Shown one piece after another: positions 51,316-59,891 of a DNA stretch of 64,000 bases; position 1 is the stretch's first letter; the number at the start of each line of letters is the position of its first letter. Origin of the DNA: Brachybacterium sacelli. Lineage in GTDB: Bacteria; Actinomycetota; Actinomycetes; Actinomycetales; Dermabacteraceae. Both the position numbers and the translations under genes were made by a program. The DNA is taken from contig NZ_JAGIOD010000001.1 in assembly GCF_017876545.1 (NCBI RefSeq), positions 2,418,001 through 2,482,000 of the forward strand. Direction: 5' to 3'. Below the pieces are notes generated by a model. It searched no databases. It was not told the origin of the DNA and worked only from the letters and a program-made list of their open reading frames with translations.

Positions 51316-53871
51316 TCACGGGAGGTCAGCGGCGCGGACCCGCTCCTGGCGCGCCACCGTGGCGCGCCCCTCGATGATGATGCGGCGCAGACCGAAGGGG
51401 GCCTCCTCCGCATCGGCGAGCCAGGCGTCGGCGTCGTCGAGCACGCTCTGCCCACCGAAGTGCGAGGGGAAGTAACCGGCCACGATGCGATTGGCGATCT
51501 CGGTCGAGCGCTCCTGCCAGACCTGCGAGATCGCGGCGAAGTACCGCTGGCGGTAGGGCGCGATCAGCGAGTCGTCGACGACGCGTCGGAAGCCGAGGAT
51601 CACCGCGGTGATCGACTCGTTGGCCAGGGTGTCCTTCTCGACCGTGCGACGCCAGGCCTTCGCCTTGGCCACCTCCGTGGGCAGGGCGGCCTTCGCGGTC
51701 AGCGCGCTCTTGCGGCCGGACTGGGTGTCGTCGGAGGCGAGCTGCTCGTCGATGCCGGCGACGTCGATCCCGCCGAGGACCGCCAACGAGATCACGAGCT
51801 TCCAGCGCAGATCGGTGTCGATCGGGCGCCCGGCCAGGGTGACCGAGCCACCCAGCAGGCCCTCGAGGGTCTCCCGGTGCGCCTCCGTGCGGGCCAGGCG
51901 CGCGAAGGTCTCCACGAACTGCAGCTGGGCGTCCGATCCCGCGGCGGCCGATGCGGCCAGCGCCCAGACGGCGTCGGCCGCGGTCTCGGTGCGCAGCAGG
52001 CGCTGATCCGGGGCGGCGTAGGGCCCGGCGACGGTCTCCAGCTGCTGCAGGAGGGTGCGGACGATGGAGGAGGAGCCCTCCCCGGTGAGGTGGGCCAACA
52101 CGAGCTCCTGGTAGCGGCGGCTGGGCAGCTCGCCGTCGCGCACCATGTCCCAGGCGGAGGACCACACCAGGGTGCGGGCCAGCGGATCCTCGAGGTGGCG
52201 CAGATGCTCCATGGCGACGGAGAGCGAGGCCTCGTCCAGGCGGACCTTCGCGAAGGCGAGGTCGCCGTCGTTGACCAGCCACAGGTCCGCGCGCCTGCCC
52301 GTCAGCTCCGGCACCTCGGTCAGCGACTCCTCGACGTCGATCTCGACCGACTCCGTGCGCTCCAGCCGTCCGCCGCGCACGGTGAAACCGCCTACCTGCA
52401 GCCGGTGCGGGCGCAGGGTGGGGTGCTCCTGCGGGGCGGTCTGCTCGATGGCGAAGCGGGTCACCGCGCCGTCGGCGTCGCGCTCGATGAGCGGGCGCAG
52501 GGTGTTGACCCCGGCGGTCCGCAGCCACCGTTCGGCCCAGGTGCCCAGGTCGCGACCGCTGGTGGCCTCGAGCTCGACCAGCAGGTCCGTGAGCTCCGTG
52601 TTGCCCCAGGCATGCTTCGCGAAGTAGGCGCGGACCCCGGCGAAGAACTCGTCACGACCGACATAGGCGACCAGCTGACGCAGCACGGAGGCGCCCTTGG
52701 CGTAGGTGATGCCGTCGAAGTTGGTCTCGACCGCCTCGAGATCGACCATGTCCGCCACGACCGGGTGGGTCGAAGGCAGCTGATCCTGCTGATAGGCCCA
52801 GCCCTTCTCGGACAGGGCGAAGGTGGTCCAGGAGTCGGTCCACTGGGTGACCTCGGCGCTGGCGAGCGTCGAGGCGTACTCGGCGAAGGACTCGTTCAGC
52901 CACAGATCGTCCCACCACCGCATGGTGACCAGGTCACCGAACCACATGTGGGCGAGCTCGTGCAGGATCGTGAGGTCGCGACGCTCGCGGATCGCGTCGG
53001 AGACCTCCGAGCGGAACACGTAGGACTCCACGTAGGTGATCGCCCCGGGATTCTCCATCGCCCCCATGTTGTACTCCGGCACGAACACCTGGTCGTACTT
53101 GCGGAACGGGAAGTCCTGGTCGAAGGCCTCCTCGTAGAAGTCGATGCCGAGCTTCGTCACGTCGATGACGTTCTGGGCGTCGACGTGCTCGGCGAGCGAG
53201 GCGCGGGCGAACACGCCCATCGGCACGGTGCGGCCGTCCCGGGCGGTGATCTCCCCGGTGCCGCCCTGGTAGTTGCCGGCGATCAGCGCGACGAGATAGG
53301 TGGAGATGCGCTCGGTGGGCTCGAACGCCCAGGTGGCGACGTCGGGACGGTGCTCGAACGGCACCGGCTGCGGGGTGGGGGCGTTGGAGATGAGCCGCCA
53401 GTGGTCCGGGGCGGTGACCGTCAGGCGGAAGGTGGCCTTGAGGTCGGGCTGCTCGAAGCAGGCGAACATGCGGCGGGCGTCGGAGACCTCGAACTGGGTG
53501 TACAGGTACACCTCGTCGTCGACCGGGTCGACGAAGCGGTGCAGCCCCTCGCCGGTGTTCATGTAGACCCCGTCGGCGACGATCCGCACCACGTTCTCGC
53601 CCTCGAGCAGGGCGGGCAGGCGCACGCGCGCGCCGTCGAAGCGCGAGGCGGGATCCGGGAGCAGCTCGCCGTTGAGCTCGATCTCCTGCACCGACCGGGC
53701 GATGAGGTCGACGAAGGTCTCCTGCGCGGTCGAGGAGGAGACGACGATCGTGGTCTCGGTGCGGAACGTCTCCGGGCCCGTCGTGAGGTCCAGACGGATG
53801 TCGTAGGAGTCGGTGGACAGGAACGAAGCGCGGCGGCGGGCCTCGTCGCGAGTGAGATTCTCGGATGCCAT
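51316..53871 (-). CDS. pepN: aminopeptidase N (M1 family)
   Basis: This 851-residue zinc aminopeptidase has GAMEN (NMGAMENPGAI), the zinc site HELAH (His304, Glu305, His308) with the third ligand Glu327 in LNESFAEY, and an ERAP1-like C-terminal helical domain. It removes N-terminal residues from peptides in the cytosol. The frame is open upstream, but the ATG at 53871 begins the family-typical MASENLTRDEARRRA and follows CAGGAT (reverse, 53879-53884) by 7 bases. Confidence 0.95.
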   Translation of the reverse strand: MASENLTRDEARRRASFLSTDSYDIRLDLTTGPETFRTETTIVVSSSTAQETFVDLIARSVQEIELNGELLPDPASRFDGARVRLPALLEGENVVRIVADGVYMNTGEGLHRFVDPVDDEVYLYTQFEVSDARRMFACFEQPDLKATFRLTVTAPDHWRLISNAPTPQPVPFEHRPDVATWAFEPTERISTYLVALIAGNYQGGTGEITARDGRTVPMGVFARASLAEHVDAQNVIDVTKLGIDFYEEAFDQDFPFRKYDQVFVPEYNMGAMENPGAITYVESYVFRSEVSDAIRERRDLTILHELAHMWFGDLVTMRWWDDLWLNESFAEYASTLASAEVTQWTDSWTTFALSEKGWAYQQDQLPSTHPVVADMVDLEAVETNFDGITYAKGASVLRQLVAYVGRDEFFAGVRAYFAKHAWGNTELTDLLVELEATSGRDLGTWAERWLRTAGVNTLRPLIERDADGAVTRFAIEQTAPQEHPTLRPHRLQVGGFTVRGGRLERTESVEIDVEESLTEVPELTGRRADLWLVNDGDLAFAKVRLDEASLSVAMEHLRHLEDPLARTLVWSSAWDMVRDGELPSRRYQELVLAHLTGEGSSSIVRTLLQQLETVAGPYAAPDQRLLRTETAADAVWALAASAAAGSDAQLQFVETFARLARTEAHRETLEGLLGGSVTLAGRPIDTDLRWKLVISLAVLGGIDVAGIDEQLASDDTQSGRKSALTAKAALPTEVAKAKAWRRTVEKDTLANESITAVILGFRRVVDDSLIAPYRQRYFAAISQVWQERSTEIANRIVAGYFPSHFGGQSVLDDADAWLADAEEAPFGLRRIIIEGRATVARQERVRAADLP

Positions 53872-54001
53872 GGGCCCCATCCTGCCACCGCGGCTGCCGA
53901 GCGGCTCCACGGCGCGCAGAGACCGGTCGGGCCCCACAGATTCCGCTGCGTGCGGGGAGAAAGGACGGGACATCATGTCCGGGCCCCGATAGGGTCCGGC
54001 C

Positions 54002-55768
54002 ATGACCAAGGCCGGGGCCGACGCTGCTCCACCGCGATCCACCGGTCTGCGGAGCATCCTCGGCGGAGCGGTCTGGAGCCTGTGCGAGGCCGCGCGATCG
54101 AACCCTCGCTGGCTCGCGCTCTCGCTCCTCGCCTCCCTGCTGCTCGCTCTCGTCCCCGCGGGACAGGTGCGCGCCGTGGCATGGCTGGTGGGGACTGCGG
54201 ACGACGGCGTGCGCGCCGCAGCGCTCCCTCTCCTCGTGCTCACGGCGCTCGTCGGTGCCGGACTGGTCGTGGGCAGCGCGGAGAACCTCGTGGGCCAGCG
54301 GGCGAGCGTGCGCCTGATGCACGGGATGAACGATCGGCTGGCGCGGACCGCTGCGGCGATGGACGCCCGGCAGATCACCGATCCGCGCACCCATGCCCTG
54401 CTCGAGGGCTCCCGCGAGAGCACGTTCCTGCTCTCCCGAGGCCCCGGGGGCGTCATCAATGCCGTCTGCTCCCTCGTGGCGGCCGTCGCACTCGGTGCCG
54501 CGATCTGGCCGTTCTCACCACTGGCCGCAGGGCTCGTGGTGCTGGCCCTGGTTCCGAACCTGGTCAACTTCGCCTGGGCGGCAGGAATGCAGGACGCCCG
54601 CTTCGAGGAGGGTGCGACGCACGGCGCCCGCTTCCGATATCTGCTCGATCAGCTGGTGGGAGCACGCACGGCCACCGAGCTGGCCACGCTGGGGACGGCG
54701 ACGAAGGTCGCGGACGACGCCGGAGCCGCCCACGCGCGCTTCAGCCGGATCAACGACCAGATCTACGCGGCACTGCTGCGCGGGGACATCATCGGAGGTG
54801 CGGTCACCGCCGTGCTTCTGGGCGGCGCCCTTCTCGCCGTCCTCGCCGAGGGTGGGGGAGCGGCGGGACTGAGCGCGGGCGTGCTCGGAGTGATCGCGGG
54901 CCTGCAGTCCACCCGCAGCGCCGGTTACGCCCTCGGGGACGTGATCTCCCTGGCTCCCCGCATCGCGAGATTCCGCGAGCTCGAGGAGATCCCGACGGGA
55001 GCGCCGCAGCAGGACGTCGTCGCCGAGGTACGACGGCTGGAGGCCACGTCCCTGTCCGTCACCTATCCCGGGCAGGAGAGACCTGCTCTCCAGGACGCCA
55101 CCCTCCACGCCACGGCGGGCGAGACGATCGCCCTGGTCGGGATCAACGGTGCCGGCAAGACCACGCTGGTCTCCGCCCTGCTGGGCGTCATCGATCTCGA
55201 CCACGGGACCGTCGAGATCGACGGATCCGACGCGAGTGCGCTCACCGCGGCGCAGCGGTTCAGCCGCTTCAGCCTGGTCACCCAGGAGTTCGGTCGCTAC
55301 GAGATGACCGTGCGCGACGCCGTGGCGCTCGGCAGCACCCGCACCGACATCGCCGACGAGGAGATCTGGGCGGCCCTGGACGCTGCGCGTGCGGGGGAGC
55401 TCGTGCGCCGCCTCCCGGGCGGCCTCGACACGATGCTCGGCCCCCAGTTCGACGGGGTCGGACTCTCGGGCGGGCAGTGGCAGCGGATCGCCCTGGCACG
55501 CATCCATCTGCGCGGTGCCGGGATCCGGGTGCTGGACGAGCCCACGTCGGCGATCGATGCCGAGGCCGAGCAGGAGGTGTTCGCGCAGCTGCGGGAGACC
55601 GCCGCCGGACACATCACCGTCGTCGTCTCGCACCGCGCATGGACCCTGCGCGGCATGGATCGGATCCATCTCCTGGACGAGGGTCGCATCGTGGAGAGCG
55701 GCGACTTCGAGGAGCTGGCGGCTCCGGGGACCCGCTTCTCGGAGATCTTCGCGCAACAGCTCAGCTGA
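54002..55768 (+). CDS. ABC exporter (fused TM and ATPase domains)
   Basis: This 588-residue half-transporter has about six TM helices (residues 30-330) and a C-terminal ABC domain with GINGAGKTT (about 380), LSGGQWQR, VLDEPTSAID and VVVSHR. It should act as a homodimer. The type resembles exporters of peptides or lipids; no precursor peptide or partner half-transporter is adjacent. ATG at 54002 is 6 bases after TAGGGT (53990-53995). It is convergent with the MFS gene. Confidence 0.88.
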   Translation: MTKAGADAAPPRSTGLRSILGGAVWSLCEAARSNPRWLALSLLASLLLALVPAGQVRAVAWLVGTADDGVRAAALPLLVLTALVGAGLVVGSAENLVGQRASVRLMHGMNDRLARTAAAMDARQITDPRTHALLEGSRESTFLLSRGPGGVINAVCSLVAAVALGAAIWPFSPLAAGLVVLALVPNLVNFAWAAGMQDARFEEGATHGARFRYLLDQLVGARTATELATLGTATKVADDAGAAHARFSRINDQIYAALLRGDIIGGAVTAVLLGGALLAVLAEGGGAAGLSAGVLGVIAGLQSTRSAGYALGDVISLAPRIARFRELEEIPTGAPQQDVVAEVRRLEATSLSVTYPGQERPALQDATLHATAGETIALVGINGAGKTTLVSALLGVIDLDHGTVEIDGSDASALTAAQRFSRFSLVTQEFGRYEMTVRDAVALGSTRTDIADEEIWAALDAARAGELVRRLPGGLDTMLGPQFDGVGLSGGQWQRIALARIHLRGAGIRVLDEPTSAIDAEAEQEVFAQLRETAAGHITVVVSHRAWTLRGMDRIHLLDEGRIVESGDFEELAAPGTRFSEIFAQQLS

Positions 55769-55794
55769 CTCGGAACAGCCGTGGCCCCTTCGTC

Positions 55795-57195
55795 TCAGGC
55801 CTCGACCCGCCCCGGCAGGGCGGCGCTGAGCAGCAGGGTGACTCCCGCAAGCGCGGCGATCACCAGGTAGGTCGCCGCCAGCGCCGCCGTGCCGAGGCCG
55901 CTCAGCACGCCGATCACCGTCACGCCGGCAGAGGCGAAGAGCTGGACCACCACGAACATCGAGGTGTTGCCCTGTGCCACGGATCCGGCGGGCAGCACCC
56001 GGTACAGACCGGCGAACGTCGGGGCGGCGATCGCGCCGAACGTCAGTCCGATCAGGAGCACCAGGAGCAGGACGAGCCAGCGGGAGAGGTCGCCGGGCAG
56101 CCAGGTGTGGGCGGCGGCGATCAGCACCCCGACGCTCAGGGTGCCGGCCGCTCCGGCGCGCACGATCGGGCGGGTGCCCAGGCGGTCGCTCGCCCGGGCC
56201 GCCCACAGCATCGAGAGCAGCATGCCGACTCCGAGCACGCTCACCGGCACGGCGCGCCCCAGGTCCGACCCCAGCACGCCGCCCGCGAGCTCGCGGGCAC
56301 CGAAGAGCGGAAGCATCGTCAGCTGCATGTACATCGTCAGCCCCACCGTGGACATCACGCCGATCCCCGCGGCGAAGGGGCGGATGGTGAGGAGCCGGAT
56401 GTCCAGCAGCGGCGGGACGGAGCTGCGGAGCGCGTGCCGGACGTACAGCGCCACCAGCACACCTCCGGTCAGCACCAGCGGCCACGTCAGCATCCAGTGT
56501 GCCTGGGCACCCCATCGATTGATCCCCAGCAGCACCAGCACGAAGCCCAGCGGCAGCAGCGCCAGACCGACGCCGTCGACGCGTGCACCCTCGCGCGCTC
56601 CGGAGCCCCGGGGGAGGTGGCGCCATGCGACCCAGGCCACCAGCGCTCCGAGCGGGAGGTTGAGGAGGAAGATCCACTGCCATCCGCCGGCGGCGATCAT
56701 CCCGCTGCCGAGGACCGGTCCGACCACCGGGCCGAGATTGATGACCATCGAGATGAAGCCCATGACGCGGCCCATCCGCTCCGCCGGGGTCGAGAGCGCG
56801 GCGATCGACATGGCGACCGGTTCGAGCATGCCGCCGGCCAGTCCCTGGACCACGCGGAACGCCGTCAGGCTGGGTACGTCCCAGGCCAGGGAGCAGAGCA
56901 GGGAGCCGGCGGTGAAGCCCCCGACGGCGAGCAGCATGACCGTCCTCGCCCCGAATCTGTCGGTCAGCCAGCCCACGAGCGGCAGGGAGACGGCGGCCGC
57001 GACGAGATAGACGGTCGTGATCCAGACGATCGCGGCCACGCTGCCGCCCAGCGCGAGTCTCAAGGGCTCCAGCGATGCGGTCACCGTGGTGCCGTTGAGG
57101 ACCGAGAGGAACGCGGCGAGCGCCATCCCGCCCAGCACGAGGCGCGGGCGCCATGAGGTCGGGGCTCCGCTCGGGTTCGTGGTCTGAACTGTCAT
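55795..57195 (-). CDS. MFS drug efflux transporter (DHA2/EmrB-QacA type)
   Basis: This 466-residue membrane protein has the DHA2 features SVLNGTTVTASLEPL, GWLTDRFGARTVML and motif C GPVVGPVLGSGMI. It probably expels drugs using the proton gradient. The promoter has a perfect TTGACA -35 (reverse, 57227-57232), and a TetR operator occupies the spacer. The divergent TetR gene at 57272 is the evident repressor. Confidence 0.9.
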   Translation of the reverse strand: MTVQTTNPSGAPTSWRPRLVLGGMALAAFLSVLNGTTVTASLEPLRLALGGSVAAIVWITTVYLVAAAVSLPLVGWLTDRFGARTVMLLAVGGFTAGSLLCSLAWDVPSLTAFRVVQGLAGGMLEPVAMSIAALSTPAERMGRVMGFISMVINLGPVVGPVLGSGMIAAGGWQWIFLLNLPLGALVAWVAWRHLPRGSGAREGARVDGVGLALLPLGFVLVLLGINRWGAQAHWMLTWPLVLTGGVLVALYVRHALRSSVPPLLDIRLLTIRPFAAGIGVMSTVGLTMYMQLTMLPLFGARELAGGVLGSDLGRAVPVSVLGVGMLLSMLWAARASDRLGTRPIVRAGAAGTLSVGVLIAAAHTWLPGDLSRWLVLLLVLLIGLTFGAIAAPTFAGLYRVLPAGSVAQGNTSMFVVVQLFASAGVTVIGVLSGLGTAALAATYLVIAALAGVTLLLSAALPGRVEA

Positions 57196-57208
57196 GGCGA
57201 GAATCTAA

Positions 57209-57232
57209 ACTACACCGTGTAGTAAATGTCAA
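57209..57232. promoter_or_regulatory. TetR operator within the MFS promoter
   Basis: ACTACAC (57209-57215) and GTGTAGT (57217-57223) form a perfect inverted repeat around one base. On the minus strand TTGACA (57227-57232) lies just before it and TTTAGATT just after it, so a bound repressor would block RNA polymerase on the efflux gene. It may also affect the divergent TetR gene. Confidence 0.85.
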
Positions 57233-57271
57233 GGATGGATCGAGTAAGGTCCGCAGCGGTATGCTCGGGCC

Positions 57272-57907
57272 ATGACAGTGAGCGATGCGGTCGCACCGGC
57301 GGGCCGACGGGACAAGAAGCGGGACATCCTCGAGGCTGCGGCGCCGGTGTTCGGCGAGCAGGGCTACGAGAGGGCGAGCGTCGAGGCGATCGCCCTGGCG
57401 GCCGGGGTCTCCAAGCCGACCGTCTACACCCACTTCGGCAGCAAGGAGGGTCTCTTCCGCGCCTCCGTCACGGACTCCGCCCGGCGGCTCAACGAGGACA
57501 GCGGGGAGGTGATCCGGCAGCTGGTCATCAGCGAGCGCTCCTGGCGCAGGAGCCTGACCAAGGTCGCCATGGCGCTGACCGCGTGCCGGCGTGACGACTG
57601 CGCGCGACGTCTGGACCGACTCGTCCATGCCGAGGTCGCGCGAGATCCGGAGGCGGTGGCGGCCGTGCGCAGGGCCGCGCGCGCACCGCTGATCGAGGCG
57701 CTCGCCGGGCGCCTGGCGATGCTGGGCAGCGCGGGGCTGCTGGCCATCGAGGATCCCATCGTCGCGGCCCGGCAGTTCCTCGCGCTGACGACCGCGGAGG
57801 TCGAGGATCTCACGGAGATGGAGACGGTCGACGTCTCCGAGGCGGCGCTGCGTCGCGCCGTCGACCGTGGCGTCGAGACCTTCGTGCGGGCCTACAGCGC
57901 CCCCTGA
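57272..57907 (+). CDS. TetR-family repressor of the efflux gene
   Basis: This 211-residue regulator has the TetR HTH (VFGEQGYERASVEAIALAAG then VSKPTVYTHFGSKEGLF, residues about 27-70) and a C-terminal domain of the AcrR/TetR_C type. It is divergent from the MFS gene, and the palindrome between them is the likely operator. ATG at 57272 is 6 bases after TATGCT (57260-57265). The inducer is unknown. Confidence 0.9.
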   Translation: MTVSDAVAPAGRRDKKRDILEAAAPVFGEQGYERASVEAIALAAGVSKPTVYTHFGSKEGLFRASVTDSARRLNEDSGEVIRQLVISERSWRRSLTKVAMALTACRRDDCARRLDRLVHAEVARDPEAVAAVRRAARAPLIEALAGRLAMLGSAGLLAIEDPIVAARQFLALTTAEVEDLTEMETVDVSEAALRRAVDRGVETFVRAYSAP

Positions 57908-57913
57908 TCCCGG

Positions 57914-58567
57914 TCACCGCCGCGTGAGGTCGAGATCCCAGCGGTAGTGCTCGGGAAGCCTCGGCAGCGGCCACTTCGGGTCCGGGAAGAAGTACTCGTA
58001 GCCGGCGGAGAAGGGGTAAGTCCACTCGGCGATGTGCTGCTCAGCCTCCTGGCCCGCCGCACGGATCGAGACGATCTCCTCGGGGGAGAAGTAGCCGGTG
58101 CGCTCGGCGCCCTCGAGCTCGTCCTCGTCCTTGTAGTGCCAGTCGCGGCGCGGCAGCACCACCAGGTCCAGCACCAGGTCGCGGGTGCACACCCCCTCCT
58201 CCGTGCGCTCATAGGGCGTCTCGAGGTTGATGTAGTAACAGCCCAGCGAACCGTCGTCCTTGTAGAACAGCCACACCGAGTACGGCTTCTCCGGCAGCGC
58301 GATCATGAGGATGCCGTTGCCGGTCCACAACTGCTTGGACTGCAACCGGGGTGCGGTGAACATGCCCTCGTCACCGGCACGGCGCAGGGCCGCACCGGAG
58401 GAGAGGACGGGCAGCAGAACCTCCGTGCCGGGAGCGATCCAGACCACCACGCCGCGCTCGTCGTCCAGCACGACGGTGCCGGGGCGGACGGTGCGGGTGG
58501 GGTGCTGCTGCGTGTAGTAGGTCCAGGTCACCTGGTCGCCGGGCGACCAGTGCGGGGAGGAAGACAT
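57914..58567 (-). CDS. DUF402 domain protein
   Basis: This 217-residue protein matches the DUF402/FomD-like barrel: PGDQVTWTYYT at the start, then GSLGCYYINLETPYERTEEG and the acidic VLDLVVLPRRDWHYKDEDELE. FomD-like proteins hydrolyse nucleotidyl esters with a metal; some family members act on nucleoside diphosphates. The exact reaction here is unknown. The ATG at 58567 was chosen; GTG at 58621 would add 18 residues. Confidence 0.8.
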   Translation of the reverse strand: MSSSPHWSPGDQVTWTYYTQQHPTRTVRPGTVVLDDERGVVVWIAPGTEVLLPVLSSGAALRRAGDEGMFTAPRLQSKQLWTGNGILMIALPEKPYSVWLFYKDDGSLGCYYINLETPYERTEEGVCTRDLVLDLVVLPRRDWHYKDEDELEGAERTGYFSPEEIVSIRAAGQEAEQHIAEWTYPFSAGYEYFFPDPKWPLPRLPEHYRWDLDLTRR

Positions 58568-58644
58568 GGTGGTGATCCCGGCCGGATCGGCCTCCACGGA
58601 CGCCCCGTACCGTCCGGCCACCGGGCCGGGGCTGCGCTGCCCGT

Positions 58645-58689
58645 GAGGGGGTAGGCGTATGGGGCGACCATACCGCCTCCCACCCCCTC
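58645..58689. terminator. terminator downstream of the desaturase gene
   Basis: GAGGGGGT (58645-58652) pairs with ACCCCCTC (58682-58689), AGGC with GCCT, and GTATGG (58657-58662) with CCATAC (58668-58673) around a GGCGA loop, with two small bulges. It lies just after the desaturase stop on the minus strand and before the DUF402 gene. Confidence 0.75.
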
Positions 58690-58720
58690 GCGCGGGCGGC
58701 GCGCCGCCGGTGCCCGCGGC

Positions 58721-59812
58721 TCAGGCGCCGATCGAGGCTCCGCGCAGCTGTGCGGACAGCGGGCACTCCATGGGGTCGGCATGGCCGAGCCCGACCCGGT
58801 TGAGGTACCGGATGATGATGCCGTAGGAGGAGATCAGGTTCGTCTCGGTGTACGTGATCCCGCGCTCGGCGCAGAACTCCTTGACGATCGGGCGGACCTT
58901 GCGCAGGTTCGCCGAGGGCATGCGTGGGAACAGGTGATGCTCGATCTGCAGGTCCAGCCCGCCCATCGCCCAGTTCATGGCGCGGCCGCCGGTGATGTTG
59001 CGGCTGGTGAGCACCTGCCGGCGCAGGAAGTCGACCTCGAGGTCCTTCTCGATCAGCGGCATGCCCTTGTGGTTGGGGGCGAAGGAGCCCCCCATGTAGA
59101 TCCCGAAGACCGCCAGCTGCACCGCGAGGAACGCCGCCCCCATGCCGAGGCCCAGGGTGGCGAAGACGACCAGCGGGAAGCCGATGATGCGGGTCAGCAC
59201 CAGGATCGCCTCGGCCCGGCGGTGCTTGACCCGCTCGTTGGTGAACACGGCGGAGATCGCCTCGTAGTGCAGGACGAAGGCGAAGAGGCTGAGCAGCGGG
59301 ACGAACGCCCAGCCCTGCCGCTTGGCGAGCCAGCCCATGAACCCGGTGCGGCCCTTCTCGTCGCCGGGGACGAAGACCAGCACGCCGCCGGCGATGTCGC
59401 CGTCGCGGCCGATCGTGTTGGGATTCGCATGGTGCTTGTTGTGCTTGCGGGTCCACCAGGCGATGCTCAGCCCCACCACGAGGTTCCCGATGATGCGGGC
59501 GAACCACTCGTTGCGGCGCCCCGAGGAGAAGACCTGCTGGTGCGCGGCATCGTGCCCGAGGAATGCGGCCTGCGTGAACAGGATCCCGAACAGGGCCGCC
59601 ACGGCGAGCTGCCGCCAGGTGCTCCCCAGTGTCAGCAGCAGGACGAACGCGCCGACGAAGGCGAGCGCGAGCAGTGCGGTGCGCAGCATGTACGAGCGGA
59701 CGTTGCGGCCCATGAGGCCGGCGTCCTTCACCCGCTGCGAGAGTTCGAAGTAGTCCCTGGTCTGCGCGGCCGCACGAGGCCGGACAGGGCGGGGAGCAGC
59801 AGTGGTCGTCAT
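58721..59812 (-). CDS. membrane fatty acid desaturase
   Basis: This 363-residue membrane protein has the three His boxes GHDAAH, RKHNKHH and QIEHH, which hold the di-iron centre of acyl-lipid or acyl-CoA desaturases. About four TM helices flank them. It adds double bonds to fatty acyl chains and so keeps membranes fluid. ATG at 59812 is 7 bases after TAGCGT (reverse, 59820-59825). A 9-bp-arm inverted repeat lies about 60 bases upstream. It follows a DesK-like kinase gene, which suggests control by membrane state. Confidence 0.9.
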   Translation of the reverse strand: MTTTAAPRPVRPRAAAQTRDYFELSQRVKDAGLMGRNVRSYMLRTALLALAFVGAFVLLLTLGSTWRQLAVAALFGILFTQAAFLGHDAAHQQVFSSGRRNEWFARIIGNLVVGLSIAWWTRKHNKHHANPNTIGRDGDIAGGVLVFVPGDEKGRTGFMGWLAKRQGWAFVPLLSLFAFVLHYEAISAVFTNERVKHRRAEAILVLTRIIGFPLVVFATLGLGMGAAFLAVQLAVFGIYMGGSFAPNHKGMPLIEKDLEVDFLRRQVLTSRNITGGRAMNWAMGGLDLQIEHHLFPRMPSANLRKVRPIVKEFCAERGITYTETNLISSYGIIIRYLNRVGLGHADPMECPLSAQLRGASIGA

Positions 59813-59871
59813 GCCGCTGACGCTAGGGGGACGATGTGCGGTGCGGCGTCCCCCGCCGGAGCGAACCTCCA

Positions 59872-59891
59872 CCCCCTACCGGGGTAGGGGG
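59872..59891. promoter_or_regulatory. inverted repeat upstream of the desaturase gene
   Basis: CCCCCTACC (59872-59880) and GGTAGGGGG (59883-59891) form perfect 9-bp arms with a GG spacer. It overlaps the kinase stop codon and is centred about 70 bases before the desaturase start. That is a fitting place for a dimeric LuxR-type response regulator to activate. It could also be a partial terminator for the kinase transcript. Confidence 0.6.

Noticed and set aside
54002..55768. Lantibiotic or bacteriocin export locus
   Set aside because: The exporter could fit, but no precursor peptide, modification enzyme or immunity gene is found around it.
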